A stretch of DNA of 18,568 nucleotides, taken from the NCBI GenBank assembly GCA_029256345.1, contig JAQSYC010000007.1, forward strand, positions 1 through 18,568, read 5' to 3'. A model generated the notes under the pieces. That model worked only from the letters and a program-made list of their open reading frames with translations. It was not told where the DNA came from and did not search any database. Position numbers and translations under genes: made by a program. Position 1 is the stretch's first letter. Each line of letters begins with the position of its first letter. The stretch comes from Clostridia bacterium. Its GTDB lineage: Bacteria > Bacillota > Clostridia > Lachnospirales > Cellulosilyticaceae. This document shows positions 1 to 7,976 of this stretch, piece after piece.

Positions 1-457
1 CAAGCAGTTTGCTTTTTATGAATATCTGACAATAGGGATTGTTTTGACTTATTTCATCTGATATTTCTACTAGTAAGCTGCCTATTTTTTGAGAGATATT
101 CATGTTTAGGTTAAGCTCATTGATAAGAGAATGATCTACAAAAGAAGAAATAAATCTAGAATTCTCTGGCCATGAGATAGAAGAATCAATGAAATCTGTA
201 CTAAAGACAATTAAAATAGCCTTACATTTAAGATCTTCACTGTCATAAAAATGCACATCACCGCTGCAGCAGATACCAAATTCTCCAGATGTAAGTATTT
301 TTGTCTCAGAATTTATACTCATTCTCAGTTGTCCTTCATAGACATAAACGAGTTCAATATCTTTATGCCAATGAGCCAAAAAACTAAATTGACTAAATTT
401 CGAAACAAGTAAAGGAAATTTATTTGAATAGGCGGGTATTTCATAAAAAGCACTCAT
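1..457 (-). CDS. AraC-family transcriptional regulator, N-terminal part (runs off window)
   Basis: Reading the minus strand from the ATG at 457-455 gives 152 codons without a stop to the window edge, so the gene is partial at its C-terminus. The start is preceded by an AGGAGGA ribosome binding site (about 462-468). The protein begins MSAFYEIPAYSNKFPLL and contains AHWHKDIELVYVYEGQLRM, then ILTSGEFGICCSGDVHFY. This is the His-x-His-x-x-x-E cupin (AraC_binding) pattern of sugar-responsive AraC regulators. The helix-turn-helix half would lie outside the window and is not seen. It is divergent from the GH3 gene with a 151-bp shared upstream region, so it may control that gene. The ligand is unknown. 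The cupin call is strong; AraC membership rests on the N-terminal domain alone. Confidence 0.8.
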   Translation of the reverse strand, partial: MSAFYEIPAYSNKFPLLVSKFSQFSFLAHWHKDIELVYVYEGQLRMSINSETKILTSGEFGICCSGDVHFYDSEDLKCKAILIVFSTDFIDSSISWPENSRFISSFVDHSLINELNLNMNISQKIGSLLVEISDEISQNNPYCQIFIKSKLL

Positions 458-489
458 TGTTCCTCCTGGATGTTGAATAGTTCATTTAA

Positions 490-518
490 ATTATAAGCAA
501 AATCGTAAGATACGTCCA
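490..518 (-). promoter_or_regulatory. Probable sigma-A promoter of the AraC-type gene
   Basis: On the minus strand a TGGACG -35 (518-513) is followed, after a 17-bp spacer, by a perfect TATAAT -10 (495-490). Transcription would start near 483, about 26 nt before the ATG at 457. The spacer contains the short interrupted palindrome CGTA-AGA-TACG (504-514), a possible but weak operator. Confidence 0.55.
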
Positions 519-556
519 TTATTTATTAAAAACTGCGAGCAAATAAAATGAAAAAT

Positions 557-565
557 TGCTATGAT
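557..565 (+). promoter_or_regulatory. Candidate extended -10 promoter of the GH3 gene
   Basis: TGC followed by TATGAT (560-565) forms an extended -10 element, with no recognisable -35 at the right distance. A start near 572 would give a leader of about 36 nt before the ATG at 609. A weak -35 is common at promoters needing an activator, which fits the divergent AraC-type gene, but this is inference. Confidence 0.35.
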
Positions 566-608
566 GACAATAAAAGTTAAAAGCTGATAAAAGATAAGGA
601 GAATAAAA

Positions 609-2753
609 ATGGAGAAACAACTAAGTTATTTAGATGTTACGCTAACACCAGAAGAAAGAGCAAAAGATTTGGTAAGCCGTATGACCTTAGAAGAAAAAGC
701 ATCACAGCTTAAATATGATGCACCAGCAGTAAAACGGTTAGGAATTCCCTATTATAACTGGTGGAATGAAGCACTTCATGGGGTGGCAAGAGCGGGTACG
801 GCTACCGTATTTCCACAGGCTATAGGGCTTGCAGCTATGTTTGATGATGTATTTTTAGGAGAAATAGCAGATGTTATTGCTACGGAAGGCAGAGCTAAAT
901 ATAATGAGCAATCTAAAAATGAAGACAGAGATATTTATAAAGGTATTACTTTCTGGTCGCCTAATATCAATATTTTCAGGGATCCAAGGTGGGGCAGAGG
1001 ACACGAAACGTATGGAGAAGACCCTTATCTGACCGCAAGGCTTGGGGTAGCTTTTGTTAAAGGGCTTCAAGGAGAAGGGGACTATTTAAAAGGAGCGGCG
1101 TGTGCAAAACATTTTGCGGTTCATAGCGGGCCAGAAGGAGAGAGACACAGTTTTAATGCCGTTGTATCAGATAAAGATTTATGGGAAACGTATCTGCCAG
1201 CCTTTGAGGCACTTGTTAAAGAAGCGGATGTTGAGTCAGTTATGGGTGCATACAATGCAGTGGATGGAGAACCCTGCTGTGGCAGTAAAAAATTGCTTAA
1301 AGACATCTTAAGAGATAAATGGGCATTTAAAGGTCATGTGGTTTCAGACTGTTGGGCCATAAGAGATTTTCATACCAACCATATGGTAACAAGTACAGCA
1401 CCGGAGTCAGCAGCATTAGCGCTTAAAAATGGTTGTGACCTTAACTGTGGCAATACTTATCTGCATATGTTACAAGCTTATGAACAAGGACTTGTAACAG
1501 AAAAAGACATTACAAAAAGCTGTGAAAGGCTGATGACAACCCGAATTAAACTGGGGATGTTTGATAAGACACCATACGATGAGATTTCTTATGAATTAAA
1601 TGATTGTAAGGACCACCATGAAGTAGCTCTTGAAGCAGCCAGGAAGTCCGTTGTATTACTTAAAAATGACGGATTATTGCCTTTAAATAAAGATAAGCTT
1701 CAAACAATAGCAGTTATTGGCCCCAATGCCAATAGCCGTTCGATTCTTAAGGCTAACTACTGCGGTACAGCTTCAAAATACATTACTTTACTAGAAGGTA
1801 TACAGGAGATGGCAGGGGATGATATCAGAGTGTATTATTCAGAAGGGTGTCATCTGTATAAAAATAAAGTGGAACCGCTTGCTTTTGACAATGACCGTAT
1901 CAGTGAAGCCATTTCGGTTGCCAAGAGGTCTGATGTGGTGGTAGTATGCCTTGGTCTTGATGCGGATTTGGAAGGTGAAGAAGGCGATACTGGCAATAGC
2001 TATGCTGCAGGAGATAAACCGGATTTAAATCTTCCAGGATTACAGCAAAAGTTATTAGAGAAAATAACCGAAGTAGGAAAACCAGTTATTGCACTTCTGA
2101 GTTCAGGAAGTGCACTGGCAGTTGATTATGCAGATGAGCACTGTCATGCAGTACTACAGACCTGGTATCCAGGAGCTTTGGGGGGGCAGGCAGTAGCAGA
2201 GCTTTTGTTTGGTAAATATTCCCCATCAGGTAAGCTGCCAGTTACTTTCTATAAAGGGACAGAGGTGTTACCAGATTTTGTGGATTATTCCATGAAAAAC
2301 AGAACCTACAGATATATGGAAAATGAGCCACTGTATCCTTTTGGATTTGGATTAACTTATGGAAAGGTCGAAGTTTCTAATCTAGAGGCAAATAAAGAAG
2401 AAATAAGAGAGGGAGAAAATCTAACTTTATCCGTAGAGCTCACCAATACATCAGATTACAACTTAGAAGAGGTGGTACAGGTTTATATTAGAATAAAAGG
2501 AACATCTTACGAAGTTTTAAATCATAGATTATGTGCTTTTAAGCGTATTAAGCTAGCCAAGGGAGAGAAAAAGGTAGTGACACTTGAGGTTAATGGAGAT
2601 AGTATGAAAGTCATCAATAGTAGAGGTAAGGAAATATTTGACGGGAATACAATAAAATTATATGTGGGAACCAGTCAACCTGATGCAAGAAGTCAGATGC
2701 TGACTCAGAAGAAGGTATTTCATAAAACGATTGCTATGAAACATAATAGATAG
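609..2753 (+). CDS. GH3 family glycoside hydrolase, beta-xylosidase/beta-glucosidase type, cytoplasmic
   Basis: A 714-residue glycosidase predicted to remove a non-reducing-end sugar (xylose or glucose) from short oligosaccharides. The N-terminal GH3 barrel (about 15-330) has YNWWNEALHGVARAG and NINIFRDPRWGRGHETYGEDP, a signature typical of xylan beta-xylosidases. VVSDCWAI supplies the catalytic nucleophile, Asp247. The second GH3 domain (about 345-600) contains LEGEEGDT, where Glu455, Glu457 or Glu458 is the likely acid/base region, and LPGLQQKLLEKI. A fibronectin III-like domain closes the protein (about 610-700). There is no signal peptide, so it acts in the cytoplasm on imported sugars. 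The start has AAGGAG at 596-601, 7 nt before the ATG. It is a single-gene unit ending in a strong terminator. Family certainty is high; the exact sugar is not provable from sequence. Confidence 0.93.
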   Translation: MEKQLSYLDVTLTPEERAKDLVSRMTLEEKASQLKYDAPAVKRLGIPYYNWWNEALHGVARAGTATVFPQAIGLAAMFDDVFLGEIADVIATEGRAKYNEQSKNEDRDIYKGITFWSPNINIFRDPRWGRGHETYGEDPYLTARLGVAFVKGLQGEGDYLKGAACAKHFAVHSGPEGERHSFNAVVSDKDLWETYLPAFEALVKEADVESVMGAYNAVDGEPCCGSKKLLKDILRDKWAFKGHVVSDCWAIRDFHTNHMVTSTAPESAALALKNGCDLNCGNTYLHMLQAYEQGLVTEKDITKSCERLMTTRIKLGMFDKTPYDEISYELNDCKDHHEVALEAARKSVVLLKNDGLLPLNKDKLQTIAVIGPNANSRSILKANYCGTASKYITLLEGIQEMAGDDIRVYYSEGCHLYKNKVEPLAFDNDRISEAISVAKRSDVVVVCLGLDADLEGEEGDTGNSYAAGDKPDLNLPGLQQKLLEKITEVGKPVIALLSSGSALAVDYADEHCHAVLQTWYPGALGGQAVAELLFGKYSPSGKLPVTFYKGTEVLPDFVDYSMKNRTYRYMENEPLYPFGFGLTYGKVEVSNLEANKEEIREGENLTLSVELTNTSDYNLEEVVQVYIRIKGTSYEVLNHRLCAFKRIKLAKGEKKVVTLEVNGDSMKVINSRGKEIFDGNTIKLYVGTSQPDARSQMLTQKKVFHKTIAMKHNR

Positions 2754-2785
2754 ATCTAAAAATGTATTAAGTACATTGTGAATAG

Positions 2786-2833
2786 AACCTCCTTTAGGAA
2801 GCAAGAGATCCTTCCTAAAGGAGGTTATTTATT
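2786..2833 (+). terminator. Rho-independent terminator after GH3
   Basis: A perfect 16-bp stem (2786-2801 with 2811-2826) and 9-nt loop is followed by a T-rich ATTTATT stretch. It lies 33 bp after the GH3 stop codon. The remaining space to the next gene (2834-3098) holds only a promoter and leader, and I see no further gene there. Confidence 0.85.
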
Positions 2834-2925
2834 ATACAGAGAGTGTCGATAACTTTTTAGTACAAAGTTGAAATTCTGGCCTATGTTCACGACTATACGA
2901 ACAATCGTTACCAAAAAGGAGGAGT

Positions 2926-2954
2926 TTGAATATAACTTGTAAAAATGCTATAAT
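2926..2954 (+). promoter_or_regulatory. Strong sigma-A promoter of the membrane AraC-type regulator
   Basis: TTGAAT (2926-2931), a 17-bp spacer and a perfect TATAAT (2949-2954), with TG one base upstream of the -10 giving an extended -10. Transcription would start near 2961, leaving an untranslated leader of about 138 nt before 3099. Two short inverted repeats lie upstream: AACTTT/AAAGTT at 2851-2869 and ACGA/TCGT at 2897-2908. They might be operator sites, but they are weak. Confidence 0.7.
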
Positions 2955-3098
2955 AAATCCGATATTTTGTAATTTGTTAGAAGATAACCTAATCTATAAA
3001 TAAAAAATTTAAGCAATTCAAGACGAGGGTTTTGTTCACAATAAAATAGCATTTTATAGCATAAATTAAAAACAAGTGCGCGAGAGGTAAGTATAATC

Positions 3099-5399
3099 AT
3101 GGGATTAAATGGTAAAATATATAAAAGATGGATGAATGAAACCATATCTGTAAAATTCCTAATACTGATAACCAGCATTTTGGTCTTTATGGCTCTGGCT
3201 CTCATAGGATATATCTATGGTGGGGCTAAAAAAAATATGGTACAAAAATTGGTATTGAATAAGCAAAATCAGATGGATGTACAAATTGAATATACCAACA
3301 ATCAATTAAAACAGATGGAGCTTTCTGCAATTAACTGGGCTTTAAGGATGAAAGAAGATGTTGCTGATGTCTTAAAAACAGAAGAGAATTTAACTTATGA
3401 TAATACAAAGACTATCAGAAAGGATCTCGCGTCTTTGGAAATAGGGAATTTATTGGTTCAGGAAGCTTTTATTTATGTGGATGCAAGAGTCCCATACAGT
3501 ATTAAAACAGGAGAGACCTGGCGGGAAGATAATAACCAAGAGGATAGGTTCTTTTTTAAAAATTTTAATAAAAACAATGAGATTTCATGGAAAAGAATAG
3601 ATACAGATAGTGGGAGCAAGTTGATTTTTTCTTATAGATTATCTAAGCAAAATGATGTGATTCAAAAAAACTTGATTATACGCATTAATGGCCAAGAGCT
3701 TGATAATGTCATGGGATTAAGAGCGTATGGTATTGAAGAAGGTCTGGTATTAAAAGATAAACATCATTATATTTTTGCATCTTCACAAAATGTGACAGAG
3801 CATTTAACGGACATGCTGCGTACAATAGATCAATCAGCACGGCCTGTTATTAAAATTAGGGGAAAAGATTATCTGTATTATAAAAAAGATGCAGAGCTTA
3901 TGAGTGATGTTTTTACCTACATTATGTTTATATCGTTAGATAAGATCAGTGGGCAAGTAGTAGACATTTTTAATTATATCGTCTTTTGGATTGCTTTTTG
4001 CACTTTAGCGGCCGTTCTAACGGCGGCGTGGGGGATAAAAAAACTATTTTCACCTGTACAGCGTTTGTTTCAGCTAGTGGGTATCTCGGATACTGTAAGA
4101 AGCACCAGTGATATAGACTATGTGATTACCAAATGGGAAGAAATAAAATCACGGGAAAGTGGATTGGAGCAAAAAATCGCATCTAGTAATCAGTTGTTAG
4201 TGGAGAATTATTTTAAGCAACTACTTCGAAATGAACAGATCGAGCAAAGTAATATTATTAAAAATAAGCTTATTGATTTGGGATGGCATTTAAATAATAA
4301 GAGGATTATTTTAATTAATTTTGTGCTGACAGATATATTGGGTGAAGATATAAGTGTAACGAAAGACGAGGATTTATGTTATTACATGTCAGAAAACATT
4401 ATAAGGGAAAAGATGCTGGAAGTCTATAAACATACTAATCCCTACTTAACGGCTATGACCCGTAGCGGGATATTATTGATGTTATTGACTGACAAAGAAG
4501 ATACTCATGCAGAAAGAGAAAAGCTCATTAATCTGGCTAATAATATACTTAAACAGATTAATCGTTTTGTAGGAAGGCATATGGTTATTACCATTAGCAA
4601 TGAATTTGAGGATTATGCCGATATTTCTTCTATATATAAAAGTATAGTAGAGTTTAGAAGTGCAAGAAAGGTTGAAGAGGTCAACATTATTTTAGACATG
4701 GTACAGACCCCCAAAAATATCGCAAAAAATGCCTATACGTATCCTGTTGAATTTGAAAAAGATATTATACAAGGAATCTATTTGAATGATGAAGAAGCGG
4801 TATTAAAAGCACTCAGTAACTTCGAGCAAAATATACAAAGTCAGAAACTCTTAACTGAACAGATGCGAGCGACTTTTTTGCAGTTGCTTAACAGCCTCAG
4901 ATATGAGGTGATTCAAATGGGGTGGGTTTCTGAACAGGTCATCAAAGATATAGACAATATTTTTTTGGAGTTAAACACGTCGGAGTATATAGAACAGGCA
5001 AAATCACTCGTTTGGAGGAATATCTTAAAACCTTTACTTGATAACAGAAAAGAAAACAGCGTAGGACAGGAAAAAAATTATATTAATAAAGTATTGTATT
5101 TTATTCGTAATCATTGTCAAGAGGAGGATTTTTCTTTGGATTGGTGTGCAGCACAAGTTAATGTAGATGAGTTTGTACTGAGCAGAATTTTTAAAAAGAA
5201 TATGGGTATTAATTTTATAGATTATTTAACCAAAACCCGTTTAGATAAAGCAATGGAGTTACTGGTAACAACAAACTATCCAGTGACTACTGTAGCTCAG
5301 ATGGTAGGTTATCAAAGCAATTATTTTAGTAGGTTATTTAAAAATAAAATTGGGAAAACACCGGGTGAATATCGCAAAGAAAATCAAATACAAGGCTAA
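3099..5399 (+). CDS. Membrane-anchored AraC-family regulator with extracellular sensor (YesS-like)
   Basis: This 766-residue protein appears to sense a signal outside the cell and bind DNA directly. A transmembrane helix at about 19-41 and a second at about 288-312 enclose an extracytoplasmic domain of about 245 residues. The domain size and layout resemble Cache-type sensors, but I cannot assign the fold. A cytoplasmic linker region of about 340 residues follows. The C-terminal 105 residues are a double helix-turn-helix AraC domain, recognisable by SLDWCAAQVNVDEFVLSRIFKK and VTTVAQMVGYQSNYFSRLFKNKIGKTPGEYR. Size and architecture match B. subtilis YesS, found in a rhamnogalacturonan locus with the same transporter type. 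A modest AGAGG (3083-3087) precedes the ATG. It lies directly upstream of the transporter operon, its probable target, but is separately terminated. The ligand is unknown. Confidence 0.9.
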   Translation: MGLNGKIYKRWMNETISVKFLILITSILVFMALALIGYIYGGAKKNMVQKLVLNKQNQMDVQIEYTNNQLKQMELSAINWALRMKEDVADVLKTEENLTYDNTKTIRKDLASLEIGNLLVQEAFIYVDARVPYSIKTGETWREDNNQEDRFFFKNFNKNNEISWKRIDTDSGSKLIFSYRLSKQNDVIQKNLIIRINGQELDNVMGLRAYGIEEGLVLKDKHHYIFASSQNVTEHLTDMLRTIDQSARPVIKIRGKDYLYYKKDAELMSDVFTYIMFISLDKISGQVVDIFNYIVFWIAFCTLAAVLTAAWGIKKLFSPVQRLFQLVGISDTVRSTSDIDYVITKWEEIKSRESGLEQKIASSNQLLVENYFKQLLRNEQIEQSNIIKNKLIDLGWHLNNKRIILINFVLTDILGEDISVTKDEDLCYYMSENIIREKMLEVYKHTNPYLTAMTRSGILLMLLTDKEDTHAEREKLINLANNILKQINRFVGRHMVITISNEFEDYADISSIYKSIVEFRSARKVEEVNIILDMVQTPKNIAKNAYTYPVEFEKDIIQGIYLNDEEAVLKALSNFEQNIQSQKLLTEQMRATFLQLLNSLRYEVIQMGWVSEQVIKDIDNIFLELNTSEYIEQAKSLVWRNILKPLLDNRKENSVGQEKNYINKVLYFIRNHCQEEDFSLDWCAAQVNVDEFVLSRIFKKNMGINFIDYLTKTRLDKAMELLVTTNYPVTTVAQMVGYQSNYFSRLFKNKIGKTPGEYRKENQIQG

Positions 5400-5406
5400 A
5401 TATGGA

Positions 5407-5442
5407 GTGCAGAAAAATACTATTAGGTGCAAAAAAATACTA
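5407..5442 (+). repeat. Two 16-bp direct repeats at 20-bp spacing (candidate AraC-type operator)
   Basis: GTGCAGAAAAATACTA (5407-5422) and GTGCAAAAAAATACTA (5427-5442) differ at one position and start 20 bp apart, about two helical turns. AraC-family activators typically bind tandem half-sites of about 17 bp at about 21-bp spacing, so this layout suits a two-helix-turn-helix regulator. A weaker third copy may lie at 5475-5490 (11 of 16 matches). The pair sits between the membrane regulator's stop codon and the terminator, about 70 bp upstream of the best promoter candidate for the ABC operon. The repeat is directly seen; the operator role is inferred. Confidence 0.6.
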
Positions 5443-5470
5443 AAGCAGTGCTGAAAAAGCACTGCTTTTT
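5442..5470 (+). terminator. Rho-independent terminator after the membrane regulator
   Basis: An 11-bp perfect stem (5442-5452 with 5458-5468), a GAAAA loop and a run of T ending at 5470. It separates the regulator gene from the transporter operon. Confidence 0.85.
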
Positions 5471-5511
5471 CATGGTTACGAAAAATATTGGGGGATAGAA
5501 ATTATTTCTAA

Positions 5512-5540
5512 TTGCTGGCACTACAGTCATCTTATAGAAT
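5512..5540 (+). promoter_or_regulatory. Candidate promoter of the ABC-transporter/hydrolase operon
   Basis: TTGCTG (5512-5517), 17 bp, TAGAAT (5535-5540). Both hexamers are imperfect, as expected for an activated promoter. It follows the upstream terminator and would leave a leader of about 97 nt. No better pair is visible between 5471 and 5643. Confidence 0.4.
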
Positions 5541-5643
5541 GACAATAGAATTGCAGAGGGAGGGAAACAGTTACAAAATATCTGTATCAAATTTATTTTA
5601 GTGATTCAACTATAAAATGTGCAAATGTAAAGAGGAGGATATT

Positions 5644-6969
5644 ATGAAAAAAAATCGTATAGTTGCAGGTCTTTTAGCAGCCGTAGTTTCACTTTCTGTT
5701 TTGGGAGGATGTGGCAAAACTAGTGAGGCTCCTGTAAAAGAAAGTGAAGAAAGCACACAAAGCACAGATAATGGCGGAGAAATTGCTTTAAGAATGGCGT
5801 GGTGGGGCAATGATTCAAGACACCAAGCCACATTAGATGCTATCAAGTCTTATACAGATGCAAATCCAGGGGTCTCTGTTAAATCAGAGTATAATGGTTT
5901 CGCCAGCTATCAAGAGAAAGTAACAACACAATTGGCAGGGAATACAGAGCCGACTATTATGCAGGTAAATTATGACTGGTTTCCAATTTTCTCAAGAACA
6001 GGAGTTGGCTTCTATGATATTTATCAATTAAAGGATTATATTGATTTAAGTCAGTACGATGAAGAGTTTTTGAAACTTGGAGAGATAGAAGGGAAGCTGA
6101 ATGGTATTCCACTTGGGAAAAATACATTAACACTTATTGTTAATAAATCTGTGTATGATGAGTTAGGCGTTCAAATTCCTAAAACTTGGGATGATTTTGT
6201 TGCAGCTGCTGAAAAGTTTCCAGAGGGGTCTTATCCATTAGTAGTAGAACCAAGATTAATCATCTATATTTATTTACAACAAAAAACAGGAAAAAGTTTA
6301 TTAACACAAGATAATCAATTAAATTATTCAGAAGTAGACTATGTAGATGGCCTTAAATGGTACAAAGATATGGTTGATAAAGGTGTTTTTGGAACTAGAG
6401 AAGATTACTTAGAGAATGTAGGCAGTACCTATAGTTCATTAGCACAAAATCAGAAGTTCATTGACGGTCAGTACGCAGGGACTATGGAATGGTCCGGTGC
6501 TCTTGATGCTTATAAACAAACTTTAGAAAGTGAAGGCCAGGAGCTGGCTATTGTACCAATGCCTCAGATTGAAGGTTCAAAAGTTAGTGGAACAATCAGT
6601 AAACCAAATATGTTTTTTACAATCAGTAAGAATGCTGAAAAACCAGAAGAAGCAGCTAAGCTGATTAATCACTTATTAAATGATCCAGAAGGTGTAAAAT
6701 TAATGGCACTTAGCCGAGGGATTCCAGCAAGTAAAGTTGCAGCTAAAACGCTTGAGGAAGCAGGAATGGCTGTGGGTATTGTAAAAGAGGCTACAGATCT
6801 AGGAGAACAAATCGTGAGTCTTCCACAGATGCCAAATTATGATAATACCATTATTACTGAAACATTTAGACAATATGATGAAGCTTTTGAACTTGGCCAA
6901 ATGAGTTTAGAAGATGCGGCTAAAGCTATTTATACAGAGATAACAGATGCACTAAGTACATTGAATTAA
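5644..6969 (+). CDS. ABC transporter extracellular solute-binding lipoprotein, family 1 (YesO-like)
   Basis: A 441-residue sugar-binding lipoprotein that captures an oligosaccharide outside the membrane for the two permeases downstream. The start at 5644 is preferred over an upstream in-frame ATG at 5617. It has AGGAGG at 5633-5638 with 5-nt spacing, and it puts the signal peptide MKKNRIVAGLLAAVVSLSVL directly at the N-terminus. The lipobox LGGC predicts lipidation at Cys23. A low-complexity Ser/Glu/Thr linker follows, then a periplasmic-binding fold with MAWWGNDSRHQATLDAI, PTIMQVNYDWFPIF and KPEEAAKLINHLLNDPEGV, all typical of the carbohydrate SBP_bac_1/8 family. It is the first gene of the operon. 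The substrate cannot be read from the sequence; an unsaturated uronyl oligosaccharide is suggested by the neighbouring hydrolases. Confidence 0.93.
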   Translation: MKKNRIVAGLLAAVVSLSVLGGCGKTSEAPVKESEESTQSTDNGGEIALRMAWWGNDSRHQATLDAIKSYTDANPGVSVKSEYNGFASYQEKVTTQLAGNTEPTIMQVNYDWFPIFSRTGVGFYDIYQLKDYIDLSQYDEEFLKLGEIEGKLNGIPLGKNTLTLIVNKSVYDELGVQIPKTWDDFVAAAEKFPEGSYPLVVEPRLIIYIYLQQKTGKSLLTQDNQLNYSEVDYVDGLKWYKDMVDKGVFGTREDYLENVGSTYSSLAQNQKFIDGQYAGTMEWSGALDAYKQTLESEGQELAIVPMPQIEGSKVSGTISKPNMFFTISKNAEKPEEAAKLINHLLNDPEGVKLMALSRGIPASKVAAKTLEEAGMAVGIVKEATDLGEQIVSLPQMPNYDNTIITETFRQYDEAFELGQMSLEDAAKAIYTEITDALSTLN

Positions 6970-6980
6970 GATAAGTACAG

Positions 6981-7026
6981 TAAGCTGCATGGAGCATATG
7001 TCAGATATAGTGCTTCATGCAGCTTA
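6981..7026 (+). other. Intercistronic stem-loop between binding protein and permeases
   Basis: A 16-bp stem (6981-6996 with 7011-7026, one G-T pair) with a 14-nt loop sits 11 bp after the binding-protein stop. No T tract follows, so it does not look like a full terminator. Such hairpins often stabilise the binding-protein part of the mRNA so that it is made in excess over the permeases. A smaller 5-bp hairpin (CCGTC at 7039 with GACGG at 7057) lies just before the permease ribosome binding site. Confidence 0.65.
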
Positions 7027-7097
7027 TTAGATAAATAACCGTCCTTATAGATTATAGACGGATTTACTAAAAGTTAATACTAGAGGAGGATGTTGTC

Positions 7098-7973
7098 TTG
7101 AAAAATAGAGGAGGGTATCTTTATATATTGCCCTGGTGTATTGGGGTACTCATTTTTACAGTATATCCATTTATTACATCACTTATGTTAAGTTTTACCA
7201 ATTACGATTTGATTAATCCGGCAGAGTTTGTGGGGCTAAACAATTATATCAAGTTGCTAACTAAGGATACGGCCTTTCTTAAATCTATCGTAGCAACTCT
7301 ACAGTACACGATTTTAACGGTGCCTATGCAGTTGACGTTTGCACTTTTTATAGCTTTTATTTTAAATTTCAAAATAAAAGGGATTAACTTTTTTAGGAGT
7401 GCCTATTACATACCATCTATTTTGGGAGGAAATGCGGCGATTGCGATATTGTGGCGGTTTATTTTTAGATCAGATGGCCTTGTTAATCAGGTTCTTAATG
7501 TGTTTGGAATAGATAATGTAGCTTGGTTTTCGTCACCAGTAGCAGCTATGTTTGTTATTTCCCTTTTAAAAGTATGGCAGTTTGGTTCATCGATGTTAAT
7601 TTTTTTGGCGGCCTTGCAAGAAATACCTCAGGAGCTTTATGAAGCTTCAGAAGTAGATGGTGCTACAAAGCTGAGAACCTTTTTTTCAGTGACCATTCCA
7701 TTGTTAACGCCTACTATCTTTTTTAACTTGATTATGCAGCTTGTCAATGCTTTTCAAGAGTTCAATGGGCCTTATTTGATTACCCAAGGAGGACCATTAA
7801 AATCCACTTATCTATCTTCTATGTTTATCTATGATAATGCTTTTAAATTCTACAAAATGGGTTATTCTAGTGCTGCTTCATGGATATTATTTATGGTTAT
7901 TTTAACCTTTACTTTGACCCTGTTTAAAAGTTCGTCCAAGTGGGTTTATTATTCTGACGGAAAGGGAAATTAA
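7098..7973 (+). CDS. ABC sugar transporter permease, inner-membrane (YesP/MalF-like)
   Basis: A 291-residue membrane permease that forms one half of the transport channel. About six hydrophobic segments are visible, beginning with GYLYILPWCIGVLIFTVYPF. The cytoplasmic EAA loop, ELYEASEVDGATKLRTFFSV followed by TIPLL, contacts the transporter ATPase and marks the MalF/UgpA class. The start is a TTG at 7098, eight bases after AGAGGAGG (7082-7089); the nearby ATG at 7090 reads only three codons before a stop. The N-terminus is short, beginning almost directly with the first helix. It is followed by the partner permease after 3 bp, so the two are translated together. No ATPase gene accompanies them, implying a shared MsmK-like ATPase elsewhere. 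Confidence 0.93.
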   Translation: MKNRGGYLYILPWCIGVLIFTVYPFITSLMLSFTNYDLINPAEFVGLNNYIKLLTKDTAFLKSIVATLQYTILTVPMQLTFALFIAFILNFKIKGINFFRSAYYIPSILGGNAAIAILWRFIFRSDGLVNQVLNVFGIDNVAWFSSPVAAMFVISLLKVWQFGSSMLIFLAALQEIPQELYEASEVDGATKLRTFFSVTIPLLTPTIFFNLIMQLVNAFQEFNGPYLITQGGPLKSTYLSSMFIYDNAFKFYKMGYSSAASWILFMVILTFTLTLFKSSSKWVYYSDGKGN

Positions 7974-7976
7974 ACA

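Noticed and set aside
2926..3003. A 25-codon TTG-started frame after AAGGAGGAG
   Set aside because: The ribosome binding site is only 2-3 nt from the TTG, and the frame covers the -35 and -10 of a near-consensus promoter, so it would not be transcribed from it.
2948..3205. 85-codon antisense frame over the membrane regulator's promoter and start
   Set aside because: Composition is unremarkable, no family is recognised, and it overlaps a well-supported promoter and gene on the other strand.
5617..5643. Upstream ATG adding MCKCKEEDI to the binding protein
   Set aside because: It would bury the lipoprotein signal peptide, and the AGGAGG at 5633-5638 lies inside this stretch at the right distance for the ATG at 5644.
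7090..7101. Three-codon ATG-TTG-TCT frame ending in TGA that overlaps the permease TTG start
   Set aside because: The ATG touches the Shine-Dalgarno, too close for initiation. The stop-start overlap is probably coincidental.
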